In this document: in pieces, positions 60,955 through 64,000 of the stretch
How positions within the stretch are numbered: position 1 is the stretch's first letter
Layout of the letters: each line of letters starts with the position of its first letter
NCBI RefSeq assembly: GCF_040676775.1
Contig: NZ_JBFAPP010000011.1
Coordinates: 220,054-284,053, forward strand
Direction of reading: 5' to 3'
Origin: Micromonospora_G sp040676775
Lineage (GTDB): Bacteria > Actinomycetota > Actinomycetes > Mycobacteriales > Micromonosporaceae
Length of the DNA: 64,000 bases
Program-made: the position numbers and the translations under genes
The notes under the pieces: model-generated
Databases searched by the model: none
What the model was told of the DNA's origin: nothing
What the model saw: only the letters and a program-made list of their open reading frames with translations

Positions 60955-61841
60955 ACCTCTCCATCCTCTACCGTGGCCCGCTCGCGAGCTGCAACTACGA
61001 CTGCGCGTACTGCCCGTTCGCCAAGCGCCGGGACAGTCCGGCGCAGTTGCGCGCGGACCGGGAGGCGTTGCGCCGGTTCGTCGACTGGGTGGCTCGCAAC
61101 CCGGACGGCGACCGGATCTCGGTGCTCTTCACGCCCTGGGGTGAGGGGCTGACCCGGTCCTGGTACCGCGACGCCATGGTGGAACTGTCCAGGATGGAGC
61201 ACGTGGACCGGGTCGCGATCCAGACCAACCTCGCCGGCCGGGTGGAGTGGCTGGCCGACGCGGACCGGCGGACGGTCGCGCTCTGGGCCACCTACCACCC
61301 CGACCAGGTACGCCGGGAGACCTTCCTGGGCCGCTGCGAGCGGCTACGGGAGCTGGGGGTGCGTTACTCGGTGGGCGTGGTGGGGCTGCCGGAGCACCTG
61401 GACGAGGCACGGGCGCTGCGCGCCGCCCTGCCCGACGAGGTGTACCTCTGGGTCAACGCCGCAGACGGCTGGCGGTACGCCGAAGCCGAGGAGGCCGACT
61501 GGACGGCGATCGACCCGCTGTTCGGCTACAGCGTCCGGCCGCACCCCTCGGCGGGTGCGCCATGCCGGGCCGGTGAGAGCGTCATCTCCGTACGCGGCGA
61601 CGGCGAGGTGCGGCGTTGCCACTTCGTGGACACCCCGCTGGGCAACCTCTACGACGGCTCGTACCGCCCCGCGCTGGGCCCGAGCCCGTGCCCGAACGCG
61701 GCCTGCGACTGCCACATCGGTTACGTCCACCTGAAGACCCTGCCGCTGTACGAGGTGTTCGCGGGCGGGGTGCTGGAGCGTATTCCGGCGGCCGGGCCGG
61801 CCGGTGCCCGGTGGGGCGTACCGGCCGGCGCCCTGCGCTGA
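60951..61841 (+). CDS. STM4011 family radical SAM protein
   Basis: A 296-residue radical SAM enzyme with CNYDCAYC near the start (Cys14, 18, 21). VLFTPWGEGL and VAIQTNLAGR are SAM-binding strands. The C-terminal part has further Cys groups, CRAGESVISVRGDGEVRRCHF and CPNAACDCHIGY, resembling a SPASM/twitch region that holds an extra Fe-S cluster, as in enzymes that modify peptides. GTG 60951 overlaps the previous gene (GTGA). It ends the operon; the DUF6745 gene converges 22 bases later. Reaction unknown. Confidence 0.9.
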   Translation: MNLSILYRGPLASCNYDCAYCPFAKRRDSPAQLRADREALRRFVDWVARNPDGDRISVLFTPWGEGLTRSWYRDAMVELSRMEHVDRVAIQTNLAGRVEWLADADRRTVALWATYHPDQVRRETFLGRCERLRELGVRYSVGVVGLPEHLDEARALRAALPDEVYLWVNAADGWRYAEAEEADWTAIDPLFGYSVRPHPSAGAPCRAGESVISVRGDGEVRRCHFVDTPLGNLYDGSYRPALGPSPCPNAACDCHIGYVHLKTLPLYEVFAGGVLERIPAAGPAGARWGVPAGALR

Positions 61842-61863
61842 GCCGCCGTACGGCGGGTGTGAC

Positions 61864-63093
61864 TCAGGTCTGGACCAGCGGGGCGTATTCCTCCTCGGTC
61901 AGACCGAAGGTCCACGCCACCCCACCCCGCGCGGTACGCGTCTGCGGCGGCACCCGCAGCCAGTAGGTGCGCCGGGTGCCGTCCGGCTCCGGGGTCGCGT
62001 TGATCACCTCGACCATTACCAACGGCTCGTCCTGCGGCAGCTCGATCCGCCACAGCACACCGCACTCGTCCTCGTGGATCGCCCTCGCCTTGCTGTCGCG
62101 CAGGTAGCGGTCGTAGCCGAAGTGCTCCAGCATCACCCGGCGGACCTCGGCGTTGGACTCGGCGCGGATCCGTTCGACGCTGAGGCGGGGCAGTTCCGCG
62201 GCGACCTCGGCCGGGATCGGCATGCCACGCCAGGCGTGCAGGCCGAAACCGTCCGGGTAGAGCAAGGCCGGCCCGTCCCCATGGTGCAGCCGGCCGAGAT
62301 TGTCCCGCTCGACCCGTTCCGGACGCTCGGTCAGGATCACCACCCGCTCGTACGGCCACCACCAGCCGGCGGCACCGGCGACCCCGGCCAGCCCGACCAG
62401 GCCCGGTGCGTCGTCGAACGCGCTCAGCCAGGCCGCGTCGTGCTGGCCGAACACCACGTCGAGCAGCGCCGCCCGCGTCCGGCGGGCGAACCCGTCCGGC
62501 ACGCCCTCGGTCAGCTCGTCGGTGAGCCGGGTACGCAGCGGGGTGACCACCCGGTCGTTGAGCAGGTGCCAGGTACGTTGCCCACCGGCCGCCCAGTGCG
62601 TCGCCCAGCCGGTGGCACCGAGCCGGGTCACCGCGGCGGCACGGGCCGCCGCCCACGGTGCCGTGCGCACCCGGGCCCGGACCGAGCGGCCCGTGGCACC
62701 GGCACGCGGCTCGAATCCCTGTGCCCGCAGGTCCGCCATCACCTGCGCCAGTGCCTGGCCGACCGGGGTGTCACCGGCGAGGGCCGAGGTGTCCTCGGCG
62801 TGCTCGGCGGTCGCGGGGGAGGGCCCGCCGGGCCCGGCGGCCCCGAACCCGCCGGGTCCGGCGGTGCCGGAGGAAGAATCGGACAGGAGTGCCGCCGCGA
62901 GCGCCCCGGCGTACGGCGAGCCGAGCCAGAGCACCGTTTCGGGCGCGGCGAGGCCGGCGGCGGCGTACGCCTCCCGGACGGCGGCCTCCGCGGCCGGTCG
63001 GTCCGCGGGCCGGGTGTCCAGCCCCCGGGCCAGCCAGTCGTCGGCCGCACGGGCCAGCAGCGCGGCGGTTTCGTCGAGCAGTGTGGTGGTCAT
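61864..63093 (-). CDS. DUF6745 domain-containing protein
   Basis: A 409-residue protein. The second half (VVILTERPERVERDNLGRLHHGDGPALLYPDGFGLHAWRGM in pieces, then SVERIRAESNAEVRRVMLEHFGYDRYL) matches the DUF6745 domain; RDNLGRLHHGDGPAL is its core. The first half has a helical region with a Gly/Pro-rich low-complexity stretch near residues 72-95. No function is known. ATG 63093 overlaps the upstream stop by one base, so it forms an operon with the 106-residue protein. It faces the STM4011-type gene. Confidence 0.85.
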   Translation of the reverse strand: MTTTLLDETAALLARAADDWLARGLDTRPADRPAAEAAVREAYAAAGLAAPETVLWLGSPYAGALAAALLSDSSSGTAGPGGFGAAGPGGPSPATAEHAEDTSALAGDTPVGQALAQVMADLRAQGFEPRAGATGRSVRARVRTAPWAAARAAAVTRLGATGWATHWAAGGQRTWHLLNDRVVTPLRTRLTDELTEGVPDGFARRTRAALLDVVFGQHDAAWLSAFDDAPGLVGLAGVAGAAGWWWPYERVVILTERPERVERDNLGRLHHGDGPALLYPDGFGLHAWRGMPIPAEVAAELPRLSVERIRAESNAEVRRVMLEHFGYDRYLRDSKARAIHEDECGVLWRIELPQDEPLVMVEVINATPEPDGTRRTYWLRVPPQTRTARGGVAWTFGLTEEEYAPLVQT

Positions 63094-63413
63094 CAGTCGG
63101 CCACCGGTCGCCAGGTGCCGGGCAGGTATTCCCGCTGGCGGACCACCCGGTAGGCACCGGCGGGCAGAGGGATCGGACCGTGCTCCTCGTGGCCGAGCCG
63201 GCCGTAGCCCTCGATCAGCAGGATCGTCGGTTCGGTCTGGTCCGGCAGCGTCCAGAGGCTGACGCCCGCACCGCTGACCACGTGGGCGTGCCCGGTGGCC
63301 TCACCGCGGGCCAGCACCAGGCGGCCCCGCGCGTCCCGGCCGGCGGGAACCAGCCCGGCCGGCACCGAGGCGGGGTCGATCGGATGGACGAGGACGTCGC
63401 CCTGTCGGTACAT
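63093..63413 (-). CDS. Hypothetical protein (106 aa) paired with DUF6745
   Basis: A small beta-rich protein: MYRQGDVLVHPIDPASVPAGL, LARGEATGHAHVV and PLPAGAYRVVRQREYLPGTWR. I know it only as a conserved partner type of DUF6745 proteins; the GDVLV...GEATGHAH pattern recalls small cupin-like or beta-barrel folds. ATG 63413 follows GAGGGAG. TAGCCT on the minus strand (63456-63451) is a likely -10 box. Confidence 0.82.
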   Translation of the reverse strand: MYRQGDVLVHPIDPASVPAGLVPAGRDARGRLVLARGEATGHAHVVSGAGVSLWTLPDQTEPTILLIEGYGRLGHEEHGPIPLPAGAYRVVRQREYLPGTWRPVAD

Positions 63414-63551
63414 GCGTCGGCTCCCTCTGGTCGCTTGTGGACGACGAGAGGCTAGCGGTCCGGTACGACAGAACGTCCCGGCTTCGGGGCCGGTGCCATC
63501 CGCAGACCGGCGAGGTAGCCCAGCACCGGGAGACCGGGGGACGACCCCGCT

Positions 63552-63609
63552 CAGGCCGGCGAGGGGCCTCGGTTCAGGCCGGCGAGGGGCCTCGGTTCAG
63601 GCCGGTACG
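63552..63609. repeat. 23-base tandem repeat, about 2.4 copies
   Basis: A 23-base unit beginning CAGGCCGG and ending CTCGGTT occurs exactly at 63552-63574 and 63575-63597, and starts again at 63598. The third, partial copy runs into the end of the monooxygenase gene and supplies part of its stop codon (TCA on this strand). Confidence 0.85.
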
Positions 63610-63890
63610 TCGGTGAAGTGCTCGACCACCGGCGGCGCGGCGAAGAACGGGCCGATGAGCCCGCGCCAGGTGGTGAATCGTTCGGTGGCGCGGAAGTTCT
63701 CCTCGTGCGCCGCCACCGAGTCCCACTCGACCAGCAGCACGAACCGGGAGGGCGACTCGATGCCCCGGGTCATCCGTACCGACCGCAGGCCGGGCGTGCT
63801 GGCGAGGACCTTGTGGCCCTCGGCGTACGCCGAGGCGAACTCGTCCTCGCGCCCCGGAACAACCTCGATCAGCGCAACCTCAAGCACCAT
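63597..63890 (-). CDS. Antibiotic biosynthesis monooxygenase (ABM) domain protein
   Basis: A 97-residue ferredoxin-like protein (MVLEVALIEVVPGREDEFASAY, GLRSVRMTRGIESPSRFVLLVEWDSVAAHEENFRATERFTTWRGLIGPFF in pieces). The EW-S-AHE-FR pattern fits the ABM/YgiN family of small cofactor-independent oxygenases or haem-binding proteins; the name does not mean it makes an antibiotic. ATG 63890 is the likely start. The sequence just upstream is C/G homopolymer, so its promoter and true start cannot be judged. Confidence 0.82.
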   Translation of the reverse strand: MVLEVALIEVVPGREDEFASAYAEGHKVLASTPGLRSVRMTRGIESPSRFVLLVEWDSVAAHEENFRATERFTTWRGLIGPFFAAPPVVEHFTDVPA

Positions 63891-64000
63891 CCCCCCACCC
63901 TCCCACGCCCCCACCCCCCACCCCCCCCCCCCCCCACCCCCCCCCCCCCCCACCCCCCCCCCCCCCCCCCCGGGGGGGAGGGGGGGTGGGGGGGGGGGTT
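63891..64000. other. C/G homopolymer stretch, probable contig-end artefact
   Basis: From about 63906 the sequence is almost only C with scattered A, then switches to almost only G with scattered A and T. It has no codon structure or known element. Such runs are typical of low-quality reads at a contig end. Confidence 0.75.

Noticed and set aside
63597..63890. Evidence for an antibiotic gene cluster
   Set aside because: The ABM domain is common in general metabolism, and no biosynthetic core genes are in the window.

Overview
The window is very GC-rich and its genes, codon use and synteny point to an actinomycete, most likely a member of the Micromonosporaceae (Micromonospora or a relative). 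Supporting signs are a Tat-dependent lipoprotein, twinned GAF-ANTAR regulators, MsiK-type sugar transporters without their own ATPase, TANNNT promoters with leaderless GTG/ATG starts, and the core order PdtaR - liv operon - polA - rpsA - coaE - uvrB, which I recall from other actinomycetes. The genus call is inference.

Region 1 (1-12.5 kb) is a carbohydrate locus: a partial GH3 glycosidase, a ROK regulator, a CUT1-type ABC importer (lipoprotein plus two permeases, no ATPase), a GH42 beta-galactosidase and a secreted CBM2-PL11 rhamnogalacturonan lyase. Together they look like a system for rhamnogalacturonan I and its galactan side chains. Several operator-like palindromes lie between the genes.

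Region 2 (12.6-20.7 kb) has an LLM flavin oxidoreductase, a small protein, and an IclR - aldehyde dehydrogenase - RbsA/RbsC/RbsB-type operon, followed by a DoxX protein with a clear promoter/operator. Region 3 (20.7-25.9 kb, minus strand) couples a GH130 protein, an alpha/alpha-toroid protein, two GT4 glycosyltransferases and a 57-residue protein. Region 4 (26.3-34.7 kb) is mixed: LapA-like, DUF5994, transglutaminase-like, methyltransferase, DedA, a NarL-type two-component pair, a membrane protein and two GAF-ANTAR proteins.

Region 5 (34.9-54.6 kb) is core chromosome: an unusually short tRNA with a CAA anticodon, PdtaR, a lipoprotein, livK-H-M-G-F, polA, a DUF2945/DUF3140 pair, a methyltransferase, rpsA, coaE-GrpB, a duplicated-domain membrane-anchored protein, uvrB and an MBL-fold hydrolase. 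Region 6 (54.7-63.9 kb) holds a GNAT acetyltransferase and then a tightly coupled six-gene operon of the STM4015-STM4014-STM4013-STM4012-STM4011 families (two LRR-like proteins, ATP-grasp, sulfatase-fold hydrolase, two radical SAM enzymes). I know of no established function for these families, so this is the best candidate here for an undescribed system. It faces a DUF6745 pair. The last ~110 bases are C/G homopolymer and look like a contig-end artefact.
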